Source of the DNA: JANNRW01 sp031401815
GTDB taxonomy: Bacteria > Desulfobacterota > Desulfuromonadia > Geobacterales > DSM-12255
Length of the DNA stretch: 8,852 nucleotides
Direction of reading: 5' to 3'
Assembly (NCBI GenBank): GCA_031401815.1
Contig: JANNRW010000368.1
Location: 1 to 8,852 of the forward strand
The notes under the pieces were generated by a model, which searched no databases, had not been told where the DNA came from, and worked only from the letters and a program-made list of their open reading frames with translations. Position numbers and translations under genes: made by a program. This document shows, one piece after another, positions 1 through 6,270 of this stretch. The first letter of the stretch is position 1; each line of letters starts with the position of its first letter.

Positions 1-55
1 AGTGCTCCTGGCCGCCGCTCCAGCCTTTGTCGTTATTTATAAGAAGAATTTTCAT
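1..55 (-). CDS. Glycosyltransferase, probable GT4 family (N-terminal fragment, runs off left edge)
   Basis: Only the first 18 codons are in the window: MKILLINNDKGWSGGQEH. A beta strand ending in an Asn/Asp turn, followed by a Gly-Gly-x-Glu-His loop, is the usual opening of GT-B fold, family 4 glycosyltransferases, where this loop lies at the nucleotide-sugar/acceptor cleft. This gene would be the next on the minus strand after the methyltransferase and fits the LPS-core theme, so it may add a sugar to the core or O-chain; donor and acceptor cannot be read. The ATG at 55-53 is preceded by an AAAAGGG stretch about ten bases upstream, which lies inside the first unit of the tandem repeat. It is separated from the upstream methyltransferase by 438 bp of repeats, so it may need its own promoter. 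The family call rests on a short stretch and is tentative; that it is a real gene start is more certain. Confidence 0.68.
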   Translation of the reverse strand, partial: MKILLINNDKGWSGGQEH

Positions 56-69
56 TTCTGGTTAAACCC

Positions 70-305
70 TTTTAAAACCCACCACGGAGGCGCGGAGACA
101 AGGAGAGAGTCTGAGTAAAACCTGCAAATATTTGATTAAAAGCAAAACAGGGTGTAAGTCCTTTTTAAAACCCACCACAGAGGCACGGAGACACGGAGAG
201 AGTCTGAGAAAACCTTTAACTTTCTGTTTAAAACCAAAAAGGTGTAAGGCATTTTAAAACCCACCACAGAGACACGGAGGCACGGAGAGAGTCTGAGAAA
301 ACCTG
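70..305. repeat. Tandem direct repeat, unit about 90 bp, two full copies and one partial
   Basis: Three units start at about 70, 163 and 252, each opening with TTTTAAAACCCACCAC, followed by a GGAGRCRCGGAG-type purine-rich core, AGAGAGTCTGAG and AAAACC, then an AT-rich tail ending in GGTGTAAG. Spacing is 93 and 89 bp. The third unit loses similarity after about 305. The units differ by scattered substitutions, so they are diverged copies. The CACCACRGAG...CGGAG core resembles dispersed intergenic repeats common in environmental bacterial genomes (recollection). No coding function is seen. The array lies immediately upstream of the glycosyltransferase start at 55. Confidence 0.85.
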
Positions 306-432
306 TTAAAAAACATGGGTATTTTAAATTTAAAGGTTTTATCCGCAGTTATCCGATTTTATCTGTGGCTAATTGCCTTTATTGATTTAAACCAAAAAAA
401 GGGTTTAAGGAATAGGTTTAGCCCCAGTTTGT
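306..432. other. AT-rich spacer with a possible fragment of another dispersed repeat
   Basis: This stretch lies between the tandem array and its inverted copy. It holds TTATCCGCAGTTATCCG and TTATCTGTGGCTAA, whose reverse complement reads TTAGCCACAGATAA, like another common intergenic repeat family. I see no convincing gene, RNA or promoter in it. Together with the repeats on both sides it fills the 438 bp between the methyltransferase and the glycosyltransferase. Confidence 0.4.
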
Positions 433-480
433 GCCTCTCTCAGATTTTCTCCGTGTCTCCGCGTCTCCGTGGTGGATTTT
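433..480. repeat. Inverted copy of the 90-bp tandem repeat core
   Basis: Read on the minus strand, this segment gives AAAATCCACCACGGAGACG, then CGGAGACACGGAG and TCTGAGAGAGG. That is the same CACCAC-GGAG-CGGAG core as the units starting at 70, 163 and 252, but in the opposite orientation. A minus-strand transcript leaving the methyltransferase would contain this copy first and the opposed copies about 130 to 400 bases later, so long-range stem formation is possible. It starts 14 bases beyond the methyltransferase stop codon. Confidence 0.8.
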
Positions 481-493
481 GATCTTAAAAACT

Positions 494-1234
494 TTACTCT
501 GAACTTCTCTTTGCCTTCACTATCAATGTCTCCCCAAACAGCGCAGGGATCGAAAACATCTGCTGCATGACCTGCCTGTTAAGCTCCTGTTGCTCAACAT
601 TACTCTGCGCGTATTTTTTGAAAACTATGAAGGTGCGCAGATATACAAACGGAACCAGCAACAGATAAATCCAGCTGATGAGCTTTACCCTGTTTGCCTC
701 TATTTTTGTGATGGTAAACCCGTTCGTTGCAAGGCGGTAGCGAAGCTCCGGAAGTGACACCATATTAATATGAAACAGAGGGATAGGAGCCCTTTCGTTC
801 AAGGGAGCCTTGCATTTATTGTGAAATCCGGTCAAGAGCCACCGCCACCGTGAACGAAGGGCAGAGATATTCGGAGTTGTAATAATAAGAAACCCATCCG
901 GTTTCAGAATCCTGCGACACTCCCTGATAAAATCGAACTGCCTTTCAATATGTTCGATACCGTCAACAGAGACCACCCCATCGAACATGGCATCGTCATA
1001 AGGGAGACTTTCGTTCATATCAGCAACACGAAAATCAGCGCACTCAGTCCTGATATAATTTTCGCAGTCAGCAGCATATACCTTCACACCCTTTTCCGTG
1101 AGGCGCCTGGTCAATGCGCCTTCGCCGCAGGGGAGATCGAGAACAACTGCATGCCTGCGCTCTTCAAGCACCAGCTCTTCTACTACGCTGTGCGTATTGT
1201 CTCCGGCATTTTCCAAAAGATCTGTGTCGCTCAT
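494..1234 (-). CDS. Class I SAM-dependent methyltransferase (UbiE/Methyltransf_11 type)
   Basis: A 246-residue protein that should transfer a methyl group from S-adenosylmethionine. Motif I is seen at residues 31-39 (VLDLPCGEG, the SAM-binding glycine loop), an acidic residue ending strand 2 at about D56, an acidic loop with D72 before MNESLPYDD, motif IV-like VSVDGIEHIER at 88-98, and post-motif RRILKPDGFLIITTPN at 107-122. Residues 185-205 (WIYLLLVPFVYLRTFIVF core) are strongly hydrophobic and are followed by KK, so this is a possible membrane-anchoring or monotopic segment, unusual for a small-molecule methyltransferase. The ATG at 1234 has a good Shine-Dalgarno AGGAG five bases upstream (1240-1244). 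It lies 114 bp after the second heptosyltransferase, with a hairpin repeat between. Context suggests a lipid-linked or core-sugar substrate, but this is inference; no specific substrate can be read. Confidence 0.88.
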   Translation of the reverse strand: MSDTDLLENAGDNTHSVVEELVLEERRHAVVLDLPCGEGALTRRLTEKGVKVYAADCENYIRTECADFRVADMNESLPYDDAMFDGVVSVDGIEHIERQFDFIRECRRILKPDGFLIITTPNISALRSRWRWLLTGFHNKCKAPLNERAPIPLFHINMVSLPELRYRLATNGFTITKIEANRVKLISWIYLLLVPFVYLRTFIVFKKYAQSNVEQQELNRQVMQQMFSIPALFGETLIVKAKRSSE

Positions 1235-1239
1235 TTATG

Positions 1240-1244
1240 CTCCT
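1240..1244 (-). promoter_or_regulatory. Ribosome binding site of the methyltransferase
   Basis: AGGAG on the minus strand, five bases before the ATG at 1234. It is the clearest Shine-Dalgarno site in the window and fixes the start. It suggests independent initiation after the 114-bp gap, unlike the coupled genes upstream. Confidence 0.75.
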
Positions 1245-1254
1245 GTTACTTTCA

Positions 1255-1331
1255 AACCCCTCTAAATCTCCCCTTGACAAGGGAGACTTCAAGGCTTCCC
1301 CCCTGTCAAGGGGGGATTGAGGGGGGTTGGT
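1255..1331. repeat. GC-rich palindromic repeat forming a large imperfect hairpin
   Basis: Two small palindromes, CTCCCCTTGACAAGGGAG (1268-1285) and CCCCCCTGTCAAGGGGGG (1298-1315), sit inside a larger imperfect inverted repeat: the left flank AACCCCTCTAAATCTCCCC pairs with the reverse complement of GGGGGGATTGAGGGGGGTT on the right. This is the general layout of REP/BIME-like extragenic palindromes. It fills most of the space between the second heptosyltransferase and the methyltransferase. No T tract follows on the minus strand, so it is not a standard intrinsic terminator; it could stabilise the upstream mRNA end or partly attenuate. A related palindrome lies at 8758-8778. Confidence 0.85.
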
Positions 1332-1348
1332 TTAGATGTTCCATCATA

Positions 1349-2416
1349 CTAGCCAAACAGATGTAACGCCCTGATCTCTTCCATCACCTTCTCTACTGTT
1401 ATAATTTCAAGACACTCCGGGCTATTACGCTCAGAGGGTTTGCATTCGGTAAAAAATTTCTGTTTACAGGGACTACAGGGAAAAGAGCTGTACACAATCC
1501 GGCATTTTTCACCCCAGGGGCCAAACTTGACCGGAGACTGGGGTCCAAAAATCGCCACCAGAGGCACCTGGAGAGATGCAGCAAGATGCATGACCCCGCT
1601 GTCGTTGCATACCAGAAGCTTTAACCGCTTCAGTAGAGCCATTGACTGCCTGATAGTCGTAGCTCCAACCGCCAGAAGCGGAGGAGGGTTAACTGTCTTT
1701 TGCAGTTTGGCAACTGCCTCACTATCCCTTGGCCCACCAAAGAAAATAACCTTGCAGTTCATATTCCTCTGCAAAAGGTTTGCAAGCCGTATGAAATTAT
1801 CCAGATGCCAGGCTCGTGGCGGATTTGCTGCAAAAGGATGAATACCGATCAGATTGTCATTCGGCTCAATACCGGCCACCTGATAAAAATTGTCGGCAAA
1901 CTGCTCTTCCTCATCTGTCAGCCATGCTTCAAGGTAATCATCAACTACCGGGAGATTGTCAGCACGGAGCAGATCAAGAAAGTTCTTTACCTCGTGCTGA
2001 TCCTGACGATAGGGGATACTTTTGGTCAACAGAAAACTTCGCCCCTCGGTAGCAAAGCCGATCCTCTCGCGAGCACCGGCAAGAAATGCCATGAGAGCGC
2101 TTCCCAGCGACCTTTTGAGCACATAAGCCTTATCGAACTTCCGGGTTCTCAAACCTCTGACAAACTCGACCTTATCGCCAAAAGTTCTGTGCGTCCCGCC
2201 GCTATCAGCATGGATTGTAACCGGATCCCAGTAGATAAGCTCATCAACATACGGGATGCCGGTTATGACGTCTGATGAACCAGGTGTCACTACCCATGAA
2301 ATAAATGCTTCCGGCTCTGCATAGCGAAGATTTCTGAGGAAAGGGACGGTAAGGATCGTATCGCCCATGAAGCGATAACGAAGGACAAGAATCTTTTTTC
2401 TGAAGCTGTTTTTCAC
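1349..2416 (-). CDS. GT9 family ADP-heptose:LPS heptosyltransferase (second heptosyltransferase, WaaF-like role)
   Basis: A 355-residue GT-B enzyme expected to add a heptose from ADP-heptose to the inner core on the cytoplasmic face of the inner membrane. The N-terminal strand KKILVLRYRFMGDTILTVPF (8-27) carries the conserved Gly-Asp (D19), the position of the catalytic Asp in WaaC. The C-terminal nucleotide-binding region is NDSGVMHLAA (271-280) followed by VPLVAIFGP and FGPWG. The tail has four cysteines (C314, C317, C325, C335) before the final ITVEKVMEEI helix. The start is GTG at 2416, overlapping the waaC TGA by four bases (GTGA), so translation is probably coupled; the next Met (residue 17) would delete the first strand. 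It could be HepII (WaaF) or a HepIII-type enzyme. The RYRFMGD opening differs from the usual WaaF PxWxGD, so I give no symbol. Confidence 0.92.
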   Translation of the reverse strand: MKNSFRKKILVLRYRFMGDTILTVPFLRNLRYAEPEAFISWVVTPGSSDVITGIPYVDELIYWDPVTIHADSGGTHRTFGDKVEFVRGLRTRKFDKAYVLKRSLGSALMAFLAGARERIGFATEGRSFLLTKSIPYRQDQHEVKNFLDLLRADNLPVVDDYLEAWLTDEEEQFADNFYQVAGIEPNDNLIGIHPFAANPPRAWHLDNFIRLANLLQRNMNCKVIFFGGPRDSEAVAKLQKTVNPPPLLAVGATTIRQSMALLKRLKLLVCNDSGVMHLAASLQVPLVAIFGPQSPVKFGPWGEKCRIVYSSFPCSPCKQKFFTECKPSERNSPECLEIITVEKVMEEIRALHLFG

Positions 2417-3492
2417 AGAACACCGTATCCCATGGAATCGTCTTGTAAAGGGAGAGCTAATAGTCTTGCAGCTGCATCAATCAGAGCATCGACTGTAATA
2501 CTCTCCCTGCACTCCTGATCCCTGTTGCACCTGGTCTGGAAACAGCGGGTGCATGATAAGGGTGACTGTATAACTGCATGACGCTCTCCACGAGGGCCAC
2601 TCCTGCTTCCGTCACTGGAGCGGTAAAAAGAGACTGTGGGGGTACCCACTGCTGCGGCAAGATGCACCGGCCCGGTATCACCACCGACTACCAGATCCAT
2701 CTTTTTCAGAATCGCTACAAGCCTTTTCAGCGGGTAACGATCCATAACCCTGGCACCAGCTCCGATTGACCTCGAGATATCAGTGACAGCCTGTCGCTCC
2801 GCGTCACTCCCCCAGGCAAACAGGATCGTTGAATCTGCATACCTCTCCAGCATGGTTTTCCCCAAAGCTACCCAACCCTCCTTGCTCCAGAACTTGGTCT
2901 GCCAGGTTGTCCCATATTGAAAGAGAAAAACCAGCCCCTCTCCGAGTGTAGACATGAGAGCCAGTGCCTCGCTGTCATCCTCAGCTGATGTTGCTATTAA
3001 AGTTGTCAGCTCCATTCCGGAAAAATCCTTGCCAAACGGCACACTGACAACTCTCAGGCACTTGTCTGTCACATGCCTGTCATTAAGGCGAACAGGTATA
3101 TGTCTTGTAGTGAAGAAGAGGTTATAACGCTCCTGTAACTCCTCTTCAGCAAAACCGAGACGATGATCACACCCTGAAAACCATGCAATTAGTCCACTTT
3201 TCAGATTTCCCTGAATATCGAAGACCAGTTTGTACTCTCTGGCTTGCATGGCGGCTCTCAGCGCCACAACTTCCCGCCTTGTCCGGACTGCCAACGGGTG
3301 CTTGCGCCAGTACCTGGTTCGTACAAGATGCAGTTCAGCTATTTGGGGATGGCCTTCCAGTATCTCGCGAAAACCCTCTTCCACAACCCAGTCAATCTCT
3401 ATCCCCGGCGAAGCTTTATGCAGATAGTCAAGCACCGGCAGAGCATGAACTATATCGCCAAGAGAAGAGGTTTTTACAATCAGTACGCGCAT
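2413..3492 (-). CDS. waaC: LPS heptosyltransferase I (ADP-heptose:Kdo-lipid A heptosyltransferase)
   Basis: A 359-residue GT9 protein. It should transfer the first L-glycero-D-manno-heptose from ADP-heptose to Kdo on lipid A, at the cytoplasmic side of the inner membrane. The opening MRVLIVKTSSLGDIVHALP is the WaaC hallmark, with D13 matching the catalytic Asp of E. coli WaaC. FDIQGNLKSG (91-100) is the conserved acceptor-side loop, GTTWQTKFW (194-202) carries a Lys at about 200 where WaaC uses a Lys to bind Kdo, and GGDTGPVHLAAAVGTPTVS (270-288) is the ADP-heptose binding region. A cysteine cluster C314, C317, C322, C328 follows. The ATG at 3492 is six bases after the stop of the zinc-ribbon gene, so the ribosome site must lie inside that gene's end (GGCGGAG, about 15 bases upstream). 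The 3' end overlaps the next heptosyltransferase by four bases. Confidence 0.95.
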   Translation of the reverse strand: MRVLIVKTSSLGDIVHALPVLDYLHKASPGIEIDWVVEEGFREILEGHPQIAELHLVRTRYWRKHPLAVRTRREVVALRAAMQAREYKLVFDIQGNLKSGLIAWFSGCDHRLGFAEEELQERYNLFFTTRHIPVRLNDRHVTDKCLRVVSVPFGKDFSGMELTTLIATSAEDDSEALALMSTLGEGLVFLFQYGTTWQTKFWSKEGWVALGKTMLERYADSTILFAWGSDAERQAVTDISRSIGAGARVMDRYPLKRLVAILKKMDLVVGGDTGPVHLAAAVGTPTVSFYRSSDGSRSGPRGERHAVIQSPLSCTRCFQTRCNRDQECRESITVDALIDAAARLLALPLQDDSMGYGVL

Positions 3493-3498
3493 AAATGA

Positions 3499-3666
3499 TC
3501 AGATTTTCTCCGCCTCATCAATCAGCATCACTGGAATATCTTCCCGGATCGGATAACTGAGAGCGCAGACATGACAGTCAAGTGACGGTTTTTCTTCCCT
3601 GTAGAGCAACTCACCCTTACATTTGGGACATGCAAGTATTCGTAAAAGATCGCCAGATATTGCCAT
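3499..3666 (-). CDS. Trm112/UPF0434 (YcaR-like) zinc-ribbon mini-protein
   Basis: A 55-codon gene filling the space between lpxK and waaC. It reads MAISGDLLRILACPKCKGEL, then LYREEKPSLDCHVCALSYPI and REDIPVMLIDEAEKI. This has the full Trm112/UPF0434 layout: LLxILACPxCKG with the first CxxC (13-16), a second CxxC (32-35), and the SYPIREDIPVMLIDEA ending. The four cysteines should bind one zinc. Trm112 proteins are small partners that activate methyltransferases, and the E. coli member YcaR is encoded between lpxK and kdsB, so the link to LPS genes is conserved although its job there is not settled. The ATG at 3666 is preceded by AGGGGTAAGGT, 14 bases after the lpxK stop; waaC starts six bases beyond its own stop. 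Length is normal for the family. The window's SAM methyltransferase would be a speculative partner. Confidence 0.93.
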   Translation of the reverse strand: MAISGDLLRILACPKCKGELLYREEKPSLDCHVCALSYPIREDIPVMLIDEAEKI

Positions 3667-3680
3667 ACCTTACCCCTGTT

Positions 3681-4754
3681 TCAAAGAAATTTGTCCAGCT
3701 CTCTTTTCAATGGCATTACATCTTTAAATGCCATTTCCAGCAGAGCCACGTATAAACGTGCATCCTCTCCCCCGGCGTAATTCAGCTTGATCGCATCCTT
3801 TGCCGTGGTTATCAGGTAATCGGCTCTGCTGGAGAGTCGCAGCCTTGCCAGCGCTGAATACTCGACTTCACCGTAAACCGTATGATCAGGAAAGGCCAGT
3901 GTCGCTGCAAGATTCAGCCCCTCCTCTTCAAGCGCATCAAAAAAAACTTCGGGAGCGGCAATACCGGCAAAGGCCAGCCCACGCCTTGATTGCAGTTCGG
4001 CAAATGAGCCGGTTTTACCCCCGGCAAGGGTGCGAAACCCTGTCAGCCTGTGTCTGGCTAAAAGAAAAGCTGTCTTTGAGGGGATAGCTGCTTGAGGGGG
4101 TGAATCATAATCGCTTCTTGTGAACACAACCAGATTTGCACGATTGAGTGAAGATACCGGCTCCCTCAGGAAACCGGCAGGGAAGGTAATCCCGTTCCCA
4201 AACGGTTTTCCGGCATCCAGCAGAACTATGTCCAGATCACGCTTTAGCCTTAAGTGCTGAAATCCATCGTCCAGAATGAAAATGTCCGGATTGAACCTTT
4301 CAGCAGCAAATGATCCTGCCTCATACCGGTTACTCCCCATGACAACAATAAGCCCCGGAAGCATGTCAGCCAGCAGGCAAGGCTCGTCTCCGGCTTGTTT
4401 CGGGGTGAGAATCCTCTTTACCCCGTCGGAAACTACCGCCACTGTCCCCTCCAGACTGCCACCATAACCGCGGGTAAGGACAACGACCTTTTTCCCTCTC
4501 CTCAGAAAATAGTCAGCTATCCAGGCAGTCATGGGAGTTTTACCGGTACCACCAACAACGATATTGCCAACAGAAATAACCGGCCTGCCGAGTGAATATG
4601 AACGAAAGAGCCCATTTTTGAAAGCCAGGGCTCGTGTACGCATGGCAAGTGCATAGAAGAGTGAAACAACTCGCAACAGCTGCAAGACCAATCGATCTGC
4701 AAGAGATCGACGCTCACCGCTTAGCAACTCTCTGAAGTAAACTTCACCTTTCAC
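3681..4754 (-). CDS. lpxK: Tetraacyldisaccharide 4'-kinase
   Basis: A 357-residue inner-membrane-associated P-loop kinase that phosphorylates the 4' position of tetraacyl disaccharide 1-phosphate to make lipid IVA. The N-terminal part (about 18-50) includes a hydrophobic/amphipathic helix, LVLQLLRVVSLFYALAM, used for membrane binding. SVGNIVVGGTGKTPMTAW (61-78) carries the Walker A loop with K72. LTRGYGG (93-99), GDEPCLL (122-128), LDDGFQHLRLKRDLDIVLLD (161-180) and FPDHTVYG (288-295, with the family-conserved active-site His) follow, then the C-terminal TTAKDAIKL. The start is GTG at 4754, three bases after the kdtA stop, with AAAGGG in the end of kdtA as ribosome site, so the pair is translationally linked. 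Length is slightly above E. coli LpxK (328 residues). Nothing is missing. Confidence 0.97.
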   Translation of the reverse strand: MKGEVYFRELLSGERRSLADRLVLQLLRVVSLFYALAMRTRALAFKNGLFRSYSLGRPVISVGNIVVGGTGKTPMTAWIADYFLRRGKKVVVLTRGYGGSLEGTVAVVSDGVKRILTPKQAGDEPCLLADMLPGLIVVMGSNRYEAGSFAAERFNPDIFILDDGFQHLRLKRDLDIVLLDAGKPFGNGITFPAGFLREPVSSLNRANLVVFTRSDYDSPPQAAIPSKTAFLLARHRLTGFRTLAGGKTGSFAELQSRRGLAFAGIAAPEVFFDALEEEGLNLAATLAFPDHTVYGEVEYSALARLRLSSRADYLITTAKDAIKLNYAGGEDARLYVALLEMAFKDVMPLKRELDKFL

Positions 4755-4777
4755 TCTTCACCCTTTACCCTTCACCA
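4743..4777. repeat. Short purine-rich repeat (GTGAAGGG-type) across the kdtA/lpxK junction
   Basis: On the minus strand the junction reads GTGAAGGGTAAAGGGTGAAG followed by AGTGAAAGGTGAAGT, a degenerate iteration of a 7-8 base GTGAARGG word. It encodes the KdtA tail VKGKG, the stop, the GTG start and the first LpxK codons (KGEV), and also supplies the AAAGGG ribosome site. Such words occur as simple repeats elsewhere in bacterial genomes; here the repeat is part of two coding ends. Confidence 0.55.
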
Positions 4778-6053
4778 GTCTTCCAATAGCTTCCATATTC
4801 AACTCTGTAGCCCCCCCCTGCTCGGCCAGTAGGCGTCTGCCACTCTCCCCCATCACCTGTCTGGCTTCAGGTTCAAAGAGCAGCCTGGAGCAGGTAATGG
4901 CAAGATCCGATGCATCCTCTACCTGATATCCTGCTCCGTATTCAAGGGTAAGTGCTGCAATTTCTCTGAAATTGCTCATATGCGGCCCAAAAAGCACCGG
5001 ACATCCTACAGAAGCAGGTTCCAGCAGATTATGGCCACCAGTCGGCACAAGACTGCCGCCGACAAAACAGAGCTCTGCTATGATATAAAAGTTCATCAAC
5101 TCGCCTACCGTATCAACCAGCAGGACATCACCTTTTACAAGTTCCCTGCTACTCTCAGCCAGGTCTGAACGACGCACAAAGCTAAAGCCCCGCTTTGCAA
5201 GAAGTTCTGCAACAACTGTAGCGCGCTCGGGATGGCGGGGGACAAGAACAAGAATCAGTGAATGGCCCCTTGAAATAACTTCGGCAAATGCATCAAGAAC
5301 CTGCTCCTCTTCGCCCGGATGCGTGCTGCCGACAGTCAGAAGAGAGATTGAATCCGGAAGCCTGTAGCTGGTACGAATCTTGTTAAGATCGGTAACAGAC
5401 AACTCCTTCAGAGGGATATCGAATTTGAGGTTACGGGTTACAGTTACCTGCCTTGAAGAGGCTCCTATTGCAATAATACGACTGGCATCCTCCTCACTCT
5501 GCATACAGAAGGCGCTGACAGATTGAAGGACGGGTCTGAAAAAACGATTCATACTCATATAATTCCGGAATGAGCGGTCGGAAATGCGGCCATTAACGAC
5601 AATTGTGGGTATCTCCATGCTACGGGTCTGGTGGAGGAAGTTTGGCCAGAGCTCGGTTTCAACGATGATAACAGCTAAAGGATTGATCTTTTTCAGGAGG
5701 CGACGACAAACCGAAGTATAGTCAAATGGGAAATAGATGCAGCAATCTGCTTCTTTTATACCAAAGGCAATTGAGCGACCGGTTTCGGTCATATTGGAGA
5801 TAAGCAGCGGGGTGTCAGGATACGCAGTTTTGAGGGCGCAAAGGAGAGGTTTTACAGCTACTGTTTCACCAACCGATACAGCATGAATCCAGATAGGTCT
5901 CTTGCCTTCAAGATTCGAAAGTTCCCTGTTGTCAATAAATCCGAACCGCTCCATCAGAGCAGATGGACGTCCGCGACTGATCGAGCGGTAAAGATGATAG
6001 GCAAGCACGAAAGGGAGAGCCAGCCAGAGTGCAATGTTGTAGAAAAGTTGCAT
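4758..6053 (-). CDS. waaA: 3-deoxy-D-manno-octulosonic acid (Kdo) transferase
   Basis: A 431-residue GT30 enzyme (also called KdtA) that transfers Kdo from CMP-Kdo to lipid IVA at the inner membrane. Numbering from the chosen ATG: residues 1-21 form the single N-terminal membrane anchor (MQLFYNIALWLALPFVLAYH), ALMERFGF (32-39) is the usual post-anchor motif, WIHAVSVGET (55-64) contains the conserved Glu at 63 taken as the catalytic base, ISNMTETG (85-92), VETELWPNF (131-139), VNGRISDRS (153-161), VGSTHPGEEE (241-250) and PTGGHNLLEP (337-346, CMP-Kdo site) follow. Length matches E. coli (425). The open frame continues upstream to a GTG at 6125, but those 24 codons come from the repeat element and precede the anchor, so the ATG at 6053 is preferred; neither start has a clear Shine-Dalgarno site. 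Whether it adds one, two or more Kdo residues cannot be read. Confidence 0.96.
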   Translation of the reverse strand: MQLFYNIALWLALPFVLAYHLYRSISRGRPSALMERFGFIDNRELSNLEGKRPIWIHAVSVGETVAVKPLLCALKTAYPDTPLLISNMTETGRSIAFGIKEADCCIYFPFDYTSVCRRLLKKINPLAVIIVETELWPNFLHQTRSMEIPTIVVNGRISDRSFRNYMSMNRFFRPVLQSVSAFCMQSEEDASRIIAIGASSRQVTVTRNLKFDIPLKELSVTDLNKIRTSYRLPDSISLLTVGSTHPGEEEQVLDAFAEVISRGHSLILVLVPRHPERATVVAELLAKRGFSFVRRSDLAESSRELVKGDVLLVDTVGELMNFYIIAELCFVGGSLVPTGGHNLLEPASVGCPVLFGPHMSNFREIAALTLEYGAGYQVEDASDLAITCSRLLFEPEARQVMGESGRRLLAEQGGATELNMEAIGRLVKGKG

Positions 6054-6096
6054 ACAGGAACCAGGTACTGAGTTTGTAAAATCAGAAGCTCCATTA

Positions 6097-6270
6097 TTGA
6101 TGCACTCGCAAAAAAGTGAAATCACTGTCTTGGTTCATGCTTCGACATGCTCAGCACGAACGGATTTACAGGCACTTTCAGCACGAACGATTTACAGGCA
6201 CTTACAGAGCCAAAGTCCGTTCGCCCTGAGCTTGTCGAAGGGTGATTAGGACTTTTTGCGAGGGCATCAA
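6097..6270. repeat. Inverted-repeat-bounded intergenic element (174 bp), MITE/REP-like
   Basis: The left end TTGATGCACTCGCAAAAAAG (6097-6116) matches the reverse complement of the right end, TTGATGCCCTCGCAAAAAGT (6251-6270), with one substitution and one A-run difference. Inside lies a second inverted pair: TTCGACATGCTCAGCACGAA (6141-6160), and on the other strand TTCGACAAGCTCAGGGCGAA (6219-6238). A short tandem duplication, CAGCACGAACGgATTTACAGGCACTT, occurs at 6152-6177 and again at 6179-6204 with one base lost. No open frame encodes a transposase, so if mobile it would be non-autonomous. The right end contains the TGA stop of the acyltransferase gene, and the left end reaches within 44 bases of the kdtA start. 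Confidence 0.75.

Noticed and set aside
2..118. A plus-strand open frame entering from the left edge (VLLAAAPAFVVIYKK...) that ends in the first repeat unit.
   Set aside because: The minus-strand reading of the same bases gives a recognisable glycosyltransferase N-terminus with the orientation of all other genes, and the plus-strand tail is made of repeat sequence.
70..305. Possible CRISPR array, since a core recurs at regular spacing.
   Set aside because: Only two to three copies about 90 bp apart, with similarity extending over most of the unit, so there are no unique spacers; no cas gene is present.
1298..1315. Intrinsic terminator after the second heptosyltransferase.
   Set aside because: The stem is strong but no T-rich tract follows on the transcribed (minus-strand) direction, and the same palindrome type appears near 8758, which fits a dispersed repeat better.
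1700..2275. A 191-codon plus-strand open frame.
   Set aside because: It lies entirely inside the well-supported GT9 heptosyltransferase on the other strand, has no recognisable motif and no supporting ribosome site. The other plus-strand frames inside msbA, lpxK, waaC and the methyltransferase were rejected for the same reason.
6054..6125. A 24-codon N-terminal extension of KdtA starting at a GTG.
   Set aside because: These codons partly come from the repeat element and would precede the family's N-terminal membrane anchor, which begins exactly at the ATG at 6053.
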